This document shows, piece by piece, positions 1-6,600 of a stretch of DNA of 64,000 nucleotides. The stretch is taken from IMG/VR virus record IMGVR_UViG_3300032242_002232, positions 35,214 to 99,213 of that record; one strand, written 5' to 3'. Position 1 is the first letter of the stretch. The number at the start of each line of letters is the position of its first letter. Under the pieces are notes generated by a model. That model worked only from the letters and a program-made list of their open reading frames with translations. It had not been told where the DNA came from and searched no databases. The DNA is from a virus. A program made the position numbers and the translations under genes.

Positions 1-23
1 TTCTCATCTACTTGATAAGCCAT
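1..23 (-). CDS. 5' end of a gene running off the left edge
   Basis: Only the first seven codons (MAYQVDE) are in the window. The start is supported by an AAGGA ribosome-binding site about seven bases upstream on the minus strand, and the gene lies directly downstream of the AAA+ ATPase gene, 14 bp after its stop. MoxR/CobS-type ATPases are commonly followed by a von Willebrand factor A (CobT-like) partner, so that is the first guess, but nothing in seven residues can show it. Confidence 0.55.
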
Positions 24-37
24 AATCTATTCCTTTT

Positions 38-1432
38 CTACTTACTTGTCTTTAGCCAAGCATCGACTTCTTCACCGATGTTTGATGCTTCAGGTTTCTG
101 TTCTTCTGTCTCAACGAGACCGAAGTCCTCCTTGATGTTGAACTCATGGGTCATCATGACAAGAGCAACTTTTTCTTGCTCTTCTTTATCAAAGTGTGCT
201 ACGAAATTAGCAATTGCAAACTCATAGTTGAACTTGATAAACTTTTCCAACTCCATGAACATGTTGGTTGATACTGGAGTCTCAAGGTCACCCTTGGAAG
301 CCTCAGCACGAAGCTGCTTCGCAATAACGAGAAGCGACTTGTGTGTGATGAGCTTAGACTCTACGTCATCATCGTAATCCCACGGGACCTGCAACTCAAA
401 GCGATTACGCATCGCAAAGTTGAGTGGCGTTGTACCGGTGTAATCAGGATTCATAGTTGCAAAGATTGCAAGGTCTGGGTGTGCCTGAATGGTCTCACCA
501 TGATGATCGAGCAGGATCAAGCAGCGTCGTCCATCAAGAAGTGAATACAGAATTGTGTAGATTTTTGGCGAGATAAAGTTGAGCTCGTCAAGAATAAGAG
601 TACCGCCGTTACGTACAACGTCAGTTACTGGACCGTCAATCCACTCGAACCCACCGCTTCCATCTGGTACATATTTACCGATGAGTTGGCTAGGTTCTAG
701 AGCAGCATTGCCAGATACAGCAGCTAGACGACGTTTACGTGAGGCAGACCATGCAACAATAGACGTAGTCTTACCAGGGCCGGTAGGGCCGTAGATAAGC
801 GTGGTCAATCCATTATCTAACGCGTAATCAAATAGGTCAAAGTCAAGAATGTCACCCGTAAGTTTACGGTTGACGTACTTGTTGGCTTGTTCGATTGGGG
901 GAATCGTAGCTAATGCAATCCGAAGTTTTGAGGTTGAGACAAGCTCTGTCTCTTCGACCTCAGGGGCTGCGGATGTTTGTGTTGGCATGAATTGCGCTTC
1001 TTCTTGTGAGTCTCGTTCACGACGTAGGTCGTTAACATACTCAGTCAATGAAGGATCCACTACATTCACTCTGTTGTATAGCGCAGTGATGCGGCTTGGT
1101 ACTGAACCAAACTCTTCATCTTTATCTGCTTTAGCATACGCTGCCATTGCTTTAGTAGACAACACAGGAGACCAACCGGTCTGTGATATTGCCTGCTCAT
1201 CAGCAAGAGTAACTGTTATGCCAACAGGTGTAGTAGTGATGTATTCATTGCTTGAGATACTCGCAAGCAACTCAGGTAATGATGTGATGTCCCAACGATT
1301 TGATTTGCCAGGACCACCATCAGTGAGTCTTGAATAGACCTTTGTCTCATCGTTATGAGGTACGAAAAGTATTTGACGCTTCTCGTCTCCCATCGATGGT
1401 TCATAAGTCTCTACGAACATCGCTATATTCAT
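38..1432 (-). CDS. MoxR/CobS-type AAA+ ATPase
   Basis: This is a 464-residue cytoplasmic AAA+ ATPase. An N-terminal region of about 200 residues, with a Glu/Gln-rich stretch at 140-165, precedes the ATPase core. The Walker A motif GPTGPGKT lies at 215-222, Walker B (TLILDE) at about 278-283, and a sensor-1-like FATMN at 324-328, followed by an arginine-containing MRNRFE motif. This order is that of MoxR/CobS-family remodelling ATPases, which usually work with a VWA-domain partner; the next gene downstream begins at the window edge. The start is supported by a GAAGGGAAAGG ribosome-binding site. The substrate is unknown. In phages such proteins are often annotated CobS-like without a proven role. 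Confidence 0.9.
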   Translation of the reverse strand: MNIAMFVETYEPSMGDEKRQILFVPHNDETKVYSRLTDGGPGKSNRWDITSLPELLASISSNEYITTTPVGITVTLADEQAISQTGWSPVLSTKAMAAYAKADKDEEFGSVPSRITALYNRVNVVDPSLTEYVNDLRRERDSQEEAQFMPTQTSAAPEVEETELVSTSKLRIALATIPPIEQANKYVNRKLTGDILDFDLFDYALDNGLTTLIYGPTGPGKTTSIVAWSASRKRRLAAVSGNAALEPSQLIGKYVPDGSGGFEWIDGPVTDVVRNGGTLILDELNFISPKIYTILYSLLDGRRCLILLDHHGETIQAHPDLAIFATMNPDYTGTTPLNFAMRNRFELQVPWDYDDDVESKLITHKSLLVIAKQLRAEASKGDLETPVSTNMFMELEKFIKFNYEFAIANFVAHFDKEEQEKVALVMMTHEFNIKEDFGLVETEEQKPEASNIGEEVDAWLKTSK

Positions 1433-1453
1433 ATTGCCTTTCCCTTCTCACTG

Positions 1454-1472
1454 GAGAACCCCGATGGTTCTC
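1454..1472 (-). other. Short hairpin just upstream of the ATPase gene
   Basis: A perfect 7-bp stem (GAGAACC/GGTTCTC) with a 5-base loop sits 22 bp before the ATPase start codon and directly after the tRNA-like element on the minus strand. There is no U-run, so it looks more like a processing or leader hairpin than a terminator. Confidence 0.4.
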
Positions 1473-1481
1473 TCAGCTAGT

Positions 1482-1524
1482 GTGCTATCAGGATTCGAAC
1501 CTGATTACTGCACCACGCTAGCAC
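1482..1524 (-). ncRNA. Mini tRNA-like element (acceptor and T arm only)
   Basis: Read on the minus strand, GTGCTA at the 5' side pairs with TAGCAC at the 3' side (6 bp), and a perfect 5-bp T arm (TCAGG/CCTGA) encloses the canonical loop TTCGAAT. Between them is GTGGTGCAG, resembling a D-loop, but only about 14 bases separate the acceptor and T arm, so there is no room for an anticodon arm. A second short outer stem (TCTCA/TGAGA) extends the structure. It could be a tRNA remnant, a tRNA-mimicking RNA or a processing signal. No CCA is encoded. Confidence 0.5.
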
Positions 1525-1534
1525 TGAGAAAAGA

Positions 1535-1573
1535 GTAAGGACCGGCGCCGATATCAGACACGCCGGTCCTTAC
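1535..1573 (-). terminator. Strong hairpin, probable minus-strand terminator
   Basis: A perfect 13-bp stem (GTAAGGACCGGCG and its complement) with a 13-base loop is followed on the minus strand by TCTTTTCTC. It lies between the gene ending at 1735 and the tRNA-like element, which is where a terminator of the 3.5-1.7 kb leftward operon would be expected. The U-run is imperfect, so it may also be an RNA-processing hairpin. The rest of 1574-1734 shows no gene. Confidence 0.6.
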
Positions 1574-1734
1574 ACCTATTTACTGCTTACTCAATGAAGA
1601 GGATACTTAGTTGGCATAGAAGACCCGATACTCCACGCTATAGACTAAACCGCGATGACCGATATACAGACGTCAATCGTTGAATAGCTGCTATGACTGA
1701 TACTCTCTTCCGACCCTGTTTTCCAATAAAGAGC

Positions 1735-2397
1735 CTAGCCCTCAATAGGTTCTTCCTGTGACATCTCACCAGTTACGATATTGAGCCGTAATGGTTTGGT
1801 GATGTCCCACTCCGATAGGATGAACTTACCACCCCATGGAACTTTACCTTTCCCACCACATCTATGACAGTCTGCCTGTTCACGATGCGGGACATTTCTT
1901 GTTTCTCCTTGTTTAGTACAGTTAAGATTGATATGGAATGTTTTATTACGACTGTCAGTGACTGGTCGCCACCCATCTTGTCCTGTACACAAGAACGTGT
2001 GTCTCTTTTGTCCACTGCAATTGCCACAGCGTCTCTCTTTCAAAGGAGTTTTAGCTGAAGCAGCGGTAGATATCAACAGCTTTTGTTTACGATAGATTAG
2101 ATCATTTAAGTTAGCGTAGTTAGCAACTGCCCTACGCCACGATGCTCTCATGAACATAGTTACCGGAGGAATGACAACCATTCCATTTGGTTCGTAGATA
2201 ACAAGCGGGTTATCTTTTGACCAATAAGGTGCAATAGATACCTGATCATTCTCTAGTCTAAATGCGTAAAGGCTACGCTCATACAATGGGCGCTTGCCTT
2301 CTGGATCTTTACCTTCTTCGATATGTTTAATGGCTGAGTCATAGTCATACACTCTCAGCCATTGATTATGGGGAAGAAGTTGAGCTTTGTCTACCAC
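1735..2397 (-). CDS. Unknown protein with a zinc-knuckle-like cysteine region
   Basis: I do not recognise this 220-residue protein. The C-terminal half carries three cysteine clusters: CGNC near residue 123, an isolated CTG, and CHRCGGKGK near residue 180. The last resembles a DnaJ-type CxxCxGxG knuckle, so it probably binds zinc. The start is GTG with an AAGGG ribosome-binding site nine bases upstream; it overlaps the 3' end of the WhiB gene by 32 bp, implying co-transcription and perhaps translational coupling. Confidence 0.75.
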   Translation of the reverse strand: MVDKAQLLPHNQWLRVYDYDSAIKHIEEGKDPEGKRPLYERSLYAFRLENDQVSIAPYWSKDNPLVIYEPNGMVVIPPVTMFMRASWRRAVANYANLNDLIYRKQKLLISTAASAKTPLKERRCGNCSGQKRHTFLCTGQDGWRPVTDSRNKTFHINLNCTKQGETRNVPHREQADCHRCGGKGKVPWGGKFILSEWDITKPLRLNIVTGEMSQEEPIEG

Positions 2398-2686
2398 GTA
2401 TATATTCCCTTCTCTCGTCTTCTGTTAAACCACCCCACATGCCGTGGGATTGGTTGGTTCTTATTGAGAAGTCAAAGCATTCCTTTGTTACAGAGCAGGC
2501 ATTGCAGATAGCTCTAGCTTTTGCTATTCTATCGGCTTTATCCCCACCCCTTTCTTGGTCTTCATAGAAGAACACGTCCGAATCAACTTCCCTACACAAC
2601 CCGCGTTGTTGCCAATCCCATTGGTTCGGTCTTGGGTCTAACGGCATTGTGTTAGAAGGATATGACTCATACTTTTTCCTAGACAT
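2366..2686 (-). CDS. WhiB-family Fe-S transcriptional regulator
   Basis: This 106-residue protein shows the WhiB signature: Cys31, Cys61, Cys64 and Cys70 (C-x29-C-x2-C-x5-C), which would ligate a [4Fe-4S] cluster, followed by GMWGG at 82-86 (the family G[VI]WGG turn) and a basic ERREYIRGR tail for DNA or sigma-factor contact. WhiB proteins are confined to actinobacteria and their phages and bind region 4 of the primary sigma factor. The phage copy may redirect host transcription, as TM4 WhiB is known to do. The start lies two bases after the upstream gene's stop, so translation is likely coupled. Confidence 0.95.
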   Translation of the reverse strand: MSRKKYESYPSNTMPLDPRPNQWDWQQRGLCREVDSDVFFYEDQERGGDKADRIAKARAICNACSVTKECFDFSIRTNQSHGMWGGLTEDERREYIRGRQSSTSSP

Positions 2687-2688
2687 AA

Positions 2689-3090
2689 TTACATCATGTC
2701 TAAGATTTGTTTAGTGATACTGATCTCTTCCTCAGTAGATAGACGAAGAGTAGTCAATAGCTTTTCTCTATGTCCATTGATATGTCCATAACCATATCCA
2801 TTTGTATATAGGTTATTAGACCAATCAGCGGAACGGCTTAGTTGTGGCATTGAAGGTAGGCTTACAGTCTTATCAAAAGTAATGCTTATTCCTTTACCAT
2901 AATTAAGTGTATCAATCTCACACTTGCCTTCTTTTAAAAGCTCAGCAATAGCATTAACATACTTTGTCTTTTCAGCTTCGTATGTATCTCTTGCTGTTTT
3001 AGCTTTTGCTTTAGCTTCAGCTATGCGTACAGCCTCTGCTTCTTGTTTAGTTTCAAGTTCTTTAATGAACTCTAGTCTATTCAGCTTCAT
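2689..3090 (-). CDS. Unknown coiled-coil protein
   Basis: This is a 133-residue protein of unknown function. Residues 5-60 are rich in Ala, Glu and Lys with heptad-like spacing (KAKAKTARDTYEAEKTKY), predicting a coiled coil. The C-terminal part has a Gly/Tyr-rich turn (GYGYGHINGH). The start is supported by an AGAAGGGA ribosome-binding site, the same motif used by several neighbours. It lies just upstream of WhiB in the same leftward operon. Confidence 0.75.
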   Translation of the reverse strand: MKLNRLEFIKELETKQEAEAVRIAEAKAKAKTARDTYEAEKTKYVNAIAELLKEGKCEIDTLNYGKGISITFDKTVSLPSMPQLSRSADWSNNLYTNGYGYGHINGHREKLLTTLRLSTEEEISITKQILDMM

Positions 3091-3133
3091 GCTTTTCCCT
3101 TCTGATATGAGTAATGAGCCTTTTTACCTTAGG

Positions 3134-3177
3134 TCATGCTCAGGACCAAGTAGCAGTTTTAGTTATCATGCTCAGGA
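3134..3177. repeat. 12-bp direct repeat in an intergenic region
   Basis: TCATGCTCAGGA occurs at 3134-3145 and again at 3166-3177, 32 bp apart (three helical turns). They lie 44-87 bp upstream of the start of the leftward gene at 3090. The spacing suits a pair of protein-binding sites on one face of the helix. Nearby (about 3208-3220) is a short perfect palindrome, GACACGCAGTGTC. Confidence 0.45.
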
Positions 3178-3243
3178 TAATTGGTGTAGCGGAAGCGGAG
3201 ATTTCGACACGCAGTGTCTCCCAATCCAAGTCGCGTACCAATA

Positions 3244-3411
3244 CTATGAAAGAGAGATAGGTTCGCTATCCTCTTTACGGTTAGCTCGAAGAGTATCGAG
3301 CTTTGCATTAAGTGCTTCAAGATCTTTTGTCATTGCATCAAGCTCACGCTCAATAGACTCAAGATATTTGTTGATGTTCTTCATGAACTCATTCAGTTCT
3401 TCAGGGGACAT
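3244..3411 (-). CDS. Small coiled-coil protein
   Basis: The 55-residue product starts at MSPEELNEF, chosen because GGAGAAAGAGG lies directly upstream. The open frame continues upstream but overlaps another small gene there. The body is a single charged heptad-repeat helix (FMKNINKYLESIERELDAMTK), so it probably oligomerises. The function is unknown. It follows the 34-residue membrane peptide by two bases. Confidence 0.65.
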   Translation of the reverse strand: MSPEELNEFMKNINKYLESIERELDAMTKDLEALNAKLDTLRANRKEDSEPISLS

Positions 3412-3413
3412 AA

Positions 3414-3518
3414 CTACCTCTTTCTCCTGTTGATGATTGATGTGAGCACGATAGTAATGCTTAGCATTACCATAATGCAAACGATTGAGTTCTCAGATAT
3501 ATCAAACGATACTGACAT
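3414..3518 (-). CDS. 34-residue single-pass membrane peptide
   Basis: This very short frame has a good AGAAGGGA ribosome-binding site eight bases before ATG. The product has an N-terminal polar part (MSVSFDISENS), a hydrophobic segment from about residue 12 to 29 (IVCIMVMLSITIVL) and a basic end (NRRKR), so it should insert in the membrane with the C-terminus in the cytoplasm. It ends two bases before the coiled-coil gene and contains that gene's ribosome-binding site. The function is unknown. Confidence 0.55.
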   Translation of the reverse strand: MSVSFDISENSIVCIMVMLSITIVLTSIINRRKR

Positions 3519-3692
3519 ATTGATCCCTTCTATCTACCACGATGGCAGATAAGTACACCAACCTGATATCCCGAATCTATTGTCCAGACACGAGTTTTTT
3601 ACGGACTCATTGTTTTGACTTCTACTTCGTTAGTAGAGACGCGTTTCGGCTACGCCTAACGCCTTCAATGCGTGTCCTCAAGCTGATCAATG

Positions 3693-3941
3693 CTAGATTA
3701 CAAGGTCTTTTTCCAACATAGAGTTATAGTCAGTTGTGCGCCTATGCCGGGGAAAACGGCGATGTTCAACCAGGTTGATGTACTTACCTGCCATAATAAT
3801 GAGGAGCAAGGCTATGGAAAAGGGAGGAACGTCACCAGCAGCTCCTCTAGCTTTTATTGCACATTCCTTCGAGTTCCGCTGGTCTACCAATATGTGGCTG
3901 GATATATCGGGGAATATAGAACCACCTAGCATCCTAGTCAT
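3693..3941 (-). CDS. Possible small membrane-associated protein
   Basis: An 82-residue frame has AGGAGCAAGG upstream of its ATG. The only notable feature is a hydrophobic stretch (FSIALLLIIMAG) near residues 41-52, followed by a basic region. The opposite strand also has an open frame from 3814 with an identical ribosome-binding site because of an inverted repeat, so which strand is used is not certain. The minus strand is preferred because all neighbours run that way. Confidence 0.4.
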   Translation of the reverse strand: MTRMLGGSIFPDISSHILVDQRNSKECAIKARGAAGDVPPFSIALLLIIMAGKYINLVEHRRFPRHRRTTDYNSMLEKDLVI

Positions 3942-3953
3942 AGCCTTGCTCCT
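3802..3953. repeat. 15-bp perfect inverted repeat flanking 122 bp
   Basis: AGGAGCAAGGCTATG is at 3802-3816 on the plus strand and its exact complement is at 3939-3953. Each copy reads as a Shine-Dalgarno sequence plus ATG pointing into the enclosed segment. The interior is not otherwise palindromic. Confidence 0.6.
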
Positions 3954-4081
3954 GCCCTACATTCTGTCTGACGGGACAGAACCCTATTTGTGCTCTCTCA
4001 TATGATTCATGAGAGTCATGTATGCAAATGAAGATCTAACCTCAATTTGTTTTTTACATACTTCACATATAACTATTTTGC

Positions 4082-4345
4082 TCAAGACAAGAGCCGTTTC
4101 TTGAAGTCTAATGACGCCTCTTCGATTGTCTCAAAATAGTGACCCCAATAACAGCGACCACTTTCATGATGATAAATCCATGTAACAAATGGGTGATAGG
4201 TGCTGGCAGGAGCATGACATAGGATTACATCACACTCGATATCAGCACTAACCTTGTTTGCAAGAATAGTGGCGCCTGTAGAGACACCACCATCTCCCTG
4301 TAATACTGTGCCTACCTGAATGGTAGATACTATAGGCCGGCTCAT
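4082..4345 (-). CDS. Unknown 87-residue protein
   Basis: I do not recognise this protein. It is mixed alpha/beta in character with a His/Trp/Tyr-rich centre (YHPFVTWIYHHESGRCYWGHYF, residues about 50-71) and a C-terminal helix. The start ATG overlaps the upstream gene's stop codon (ATGA), with GAGG four bases before it, so the two are translationally coupled. Confidence 0.7.
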   Translation of the reverse strand: MSRPIVSTIQVGTVLQGDGGVSTGATILANKVSADIECDVILCHAPASTYHPFVTWIYHHESGRCYWGHYFETIEEASLDFKKRLLS

Positions 4346-4971
4346 ATTGCCTCAATCTCTGCTTTAGCAGCATCAAGTGCTTCTTGCTGTAATGCTAGTT
4401 CAGCAAGCTTGGCTTCTTTGAGCTTTACCTTAGCTGTGCTTAGATAAGACACCAACTCTTCAGCCTCTTGTAGACTGATAGTAATTGTCTTACCTTTCGT
4501 AACTTCAATCTTGTTAGAGTGTGGGTTGATCTCATAACTGAGAGCACTGTCACAATAACAATATGATGAACGACATTTGCACATAGGTTTATCCTCCTCT
4601 TCCTTTTCTTGATTATAGAATTGGGGCTTCTTATCACCCTCTTCTATTAGCCTGATATTACTAAGCCACATAGTTCTACGAACTACGTTGGCACCTTCTT
4701 CATTAGAGCCATAAGACCAGTAGCGGTCGTACATACCAGATTTGTTTGTATATCGGCTGGGCATTTCCATCAGCACAGCGACATCACGATTTCTAGCACC
4801 TACGGCTACTACCTTCCATTTATGTGTTGCGTACCTATCACGATTAGAGGTGACAGTATCGCCGGGGAATATTTTTGATATACCCCAGTAGTAATACCGA
4901 TTCTCTTCTAACTCAGGATAGTCTTTACGAAACCGCTCTAATGTCATAGCATTTGGTAATACTCGACCCAT
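4342..4971 (-). CDS. Unknown protein with Cys motif and C-terminal coiled coil
   Basis: This is a 209-residue protein of unknown function. The N-terminal half looks like a small beta-barrel (WGISKIFPGDTV, KWKVVAVG). A Cys-rich segment (CKCRSSYCYC) lies near residue 130, and residues 165-209 form an Ala/Glu/Leu-rich coiled coil. The start has an excellent AAAGGAG site. Upstream (4992-5013) is a 7-bp inverted repeat GTTACAC/GTGTAAC that could be an operator or promoter element of this two-gene unit. Confidence 0.75.
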   Translation of the reverse strand: MGRVLPNAMTLERFRKDYPELEENRYYYWGISKIFPGDTVTSNRDRYATHKWKVVAVGARNRDVAVLMEMPSRYTNKSGMYDRYWSYGSNEEGANVVRRTMWLSNIRLIEEGDKKPQFYNQEKEEEDKPMCKCRSSYCYCDSALSYEINPHSNKIEVTKGKTITISLQEAEELVSYLSTAKVKLKEAKLAELALQQEALDAAKAEIEAI

Positions 4972-5112
4972 TAGAGTCTCCTTTACTAGTCGTTACACGT
5001 CTTATTGTGTAACCTATAAAACAGCGAGTCAACTACTGGAATTTTCCACCAAATTGACCACCATTTATTGTGGTTGTACATACTGCAGATGAGACTGCTC
5101 ATGCACCCTCCT

Positions 5113-5256
5113 TTACTTGCAATTAGAGCAATAGTTCATAACTCTTACTTCAGACGGGGCAACAGAATAGACGCGGGAACAATGAGAGCAGGTAACCTGT
5201 GTCATTGGAGTCTTAGTCTTAGGTGTAAACCCCACCTTGATAGATATATGGAACAT
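5113..5256 (-). CDS. 47-residue zinc-ribbon protein
   Basis: The start at MFHISIKVG was chosen because GGAGG lies five bases upstream; the longer open frame has no such site. The C-terminal half has CSHC and CSNC knuckles 17 residues apart (C-x2-C...C-x2-C), a classic zinc ribbon. The target is unknown. A short hairpin (CCACTCC/GGAGTGG) sits just upstream of the ribosome-binding site in the leader. Confidence 0.6.
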   Translation of the reverse strand: MFHISIKVGFTPKTKTPMTQVTCSHCSRVYSVAPSEVRVMNYCSNCK

Positions 5257-5431
5257 AATGCCTCCTTCCACTCCCATAAGGAGTGGGGGATACACAAGGA
5301 AGAATACCTACACACTCATCAAAGAGTCTCAGTAGTAAGTCTTATGTATCCTCCACCTCATACGGAACAGCAGCGCAGCCTTTCGCGGGGAAAATAGGGG
5401 CGAGAGGGCGAACTCATAGTTAAAATGGCAA

Positions 5432-5480
5432 TAAAAAAAGCCCCAGTCATATAGCAATTACACTATACAACTGGGGCTTA
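5432..5480 (-). terminator. Rho-independent terminator (minus strand)
   Basis: AAGCCCCAGT at 5438-5447 pairs perfectly with ACTGGGGCTT at 5470-5479, and on the minus strand the stem is followed by a run of seven T. It lies 24 bp past the stop of the leftward membrane-protein gene, whose transcript it should end. Confidence 0.85.
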
Positions 5481-5503
5481 CGTAAAAAAAGGGCGGGGGG
5501 AAA

Positions 5504-5659
5504 CTAATCTATGGGACTATCATCTATAGAGAGAGCATAAGACTCATCTGCTACACCAGCCTCATAGCCATCCCACCATGCTGTCCTGTATGTAAAGAAC
5601 CATACAAGGAAGCCTATAACTAGATCAATCAAGAGATTGAATCCATTGTAGAACATCAT
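5504..5659 (-). CDS. 51-residue membrane protein
   Basis: The start at MMFYNGFN was chosen for its AGGAGG site six bases upstream. Residues 6-24 (GFNLLIDLVIGFLVWFFTY) form one strong transmembrane helix. The remainder is acidic (GYEAGVADESY...DDSPID) and probably cytoplasmic or periplasmic. Small single-pass proteins like this can be holin, antiholin or superinfection-exclusion factors, but nothing specific identifies it. The terminator directly downstream ends its transcript. Confidence 0.6.
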   Translation of the reverse strand: MMFYNGFNLLIDLVIGFLVWFFTYRTAWWDGYEAGVADESYALSIDDSPID

Positions 5660-5702
5660 ACCTAACCTCCTAACTAAGAGAAGGAGGCAAGGCATAGAGG
5701 CA

Positions 5703-5721
5703 GAGCACACTTAGTGATTTA
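5703..5721 (-). promoter_or_regulatory. Repeated element, copy A (possible promoter)
   Basis: GAGCACACTTAGTGATTTA here differs at only two of 19 positions from 6619-6637. Both copies sit upstream of leftward transcription units: this one 44 bp before the membrane-protein gene, the other just before the tRNA-like element. On the minus strand each copy is followed by a TCTAT-containing stretch at a similar distance, compatible with a promoter or operator. Confidence 0.4.
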
Positions 5722-5777
5722 AGCTAATAGCACCTCTACACCTGCCAACCATCTTTTCACCCTCTGAGATAGAGAGT

Positions 5778-5811
5778 CATAAGCCATGTTTCACGTGGAA
5801 CATAGCCTATG
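5778..5811. promoter_or_regulatory. parS: parS-like palindrome (ParB site)
   Basis: The core TGTTTCACGTGGAACA (5787-5802) read on the minus strand is TGTTCCACGTGAAACA, an exact match to the bacterial ParB/Spo0J consensus TGTTNCACGTGAAACA. The symmetry extends outward: 14 of 17 positions are complementary across the whole 34 bp, centred on CACGTG. It lies in a 250-bp non-coding region. No ParA or ParB gene is in the window, so it would be read by a host ParB or by one encoded elsewhere on the phage. Confidence 0.75.
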
Positions 5812-5832
5812 GCAAACTACCTGATAAGAGCA

Positions 5833-5880
5833 GTCCGCCCCCTCTCCAGAGCTGGTTATATAGATGGAGAGAGGGCAGAC
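5833..5880. other. Imperfect 16-bp hairpin
   Basis: GTCCGCCCCCTCTCCA pairs with TGGAGAGAGGGCAGAC at 14 of 16 positions around a 16-base loop. It lies 31 bp past the stop of the leftward gene at 5912 and beside the parS-like site. There is no U-run on either side, so a terminator role is uncertain. Confidence 0.45.
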
Positions 5881-5911
5881 CGCTTGAGCAGTGGCTTTTA
5901 TTTCCTGCCGA

Positions 5912-6466
5912 TTAGATAATGGCGCTAATCAACGCTTGGACTGCACGGAGTTGAGCCTTCTCAACATCCGAGATGTCCTGACCTAGAATTGCCTCAAGTG
6001 ATGACTTGAAAGCGGGTGTTGTCTCTCCAAGAGAAGCCTTAGAAGCCTTGAGAGCCTCTGACTGAGCCTTCTTAGCAAGAGCAACCTCAGCAGCGCGTGA
6101 GGCTAGAACCTCTGCTGCATCAGCCTTACCGAGTTGAGCCTTGATTTCCTCCCAATGAATTGAGGTGAAAGCGGCAACAACATCAGCGTCAATGCCCTGA
6201 GCAATAAGAGCACCGAGATAGACAGGTCGTTGGAAGCCATTGGTGAGGAACTTCTTATCAACAGACTCAGCGTCTGTCTTGTCCCCACGATTAGTCATGG
6301 CTTCAACTACCTGAACACGGACATCGCTCAGGATAGAGTCGGGTGTATCCCCACCCATAATGGCGTCCGCAACTGCACGGCGAACCTCAGGGGCAGAGAG
6401 ATTAGCATTACCAGCGTCAAAGACGCGGGTTGCTACTGATACACGGGTATCTGTCATTGTAGACAT
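5912..6466 (-). CDS. Unknown 184-residue helical protein
   Basis: I do not recognise this protein. The start at MSTMTDTR follows AGAAGG; upstream in-frame codons have no ribosome-binding site and overlap the tRNA-like element. It is Ala-rich and almost entirely helical, with a long Ala/Lys/Glu helix at about residues 115-150 (RAAEVALAKKAQSEALKASK). A soluble cytoplasmic protein is likely. It is the first gene of the leftward block. Confidence 0.75.
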   Translation of the reverse strand: MSTMTDTRVSVATRVFDAGNANLSAPEVRRAVADAIMGGDTPDSILSDVRVQVVEAMTNRGDKTDAESVDKKFLTNGFQRPVYLGALIAQGIDADVVAAFTSIHWEEIKAQLGKADAAEVLASRAAEVALAKKAQSEALKASKASLGETTPAFKSSLEAILGQDISDVEKAQLRAVQALISAII

Positions 6467-6528
6467 AGTATTACCTTCTAGGAGTAGGGGTATCCATACA
6501 CGGTGTATGCGATAGAGCCTACGCCCGT

Positions 6529-6600
6529 GTGCTGTGTGGAATCGAACAGGTAAAGGGAATACCCCCCATAAGGGCACATGGCTAGTCACCAGACCAGCAC
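6529..6600 (-). ncRNA. Degenerate tRNA-like element
   Basis: On the minus strand GTGCTG (6600-6595) pairs with CAGCAC (6534-6529) to give a 72-base tRNA-sized unit. A small D-like arm (TGG/CCA) and a possible 5-bp anticodon-like stem (TGCCC/GGGTA) fall in the right places, and a T-loop motif GTTCGATTCC is present. However, the T stem does not pair (ACCTG against CCACA). Its ends resemble those of the 1482-1524 element. It is a decayed tRNA or tRNA mimic, not a clear functional tRNA. Confidence 0.3.

Noticed and set aside
849-1337. Long plus-strand frame opposite the ATPase gene
   Set aside because: It is a shadow of the ATPase gene: no ribosome-binding site, Ser-rich nonsense composition, and the opposite strand has clear AAA+ motifs.
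3814-4005. Plus-strand 63-residue frame with a good Shine-Dalgarno
   Set aside because: The ribosome-binding site is explained by the inverted repeat; all neighbours run on the minus strand. Kept only as part of the inverted-repeat finding.
5068-5397. Plus-strand 109-residue frame
   Set aside because: It lies over a leftward zinc-ribbon gene with a strong ribosome-binding site, and its composition (His/Arg/Leu-rich) is typical of a shadow frame.
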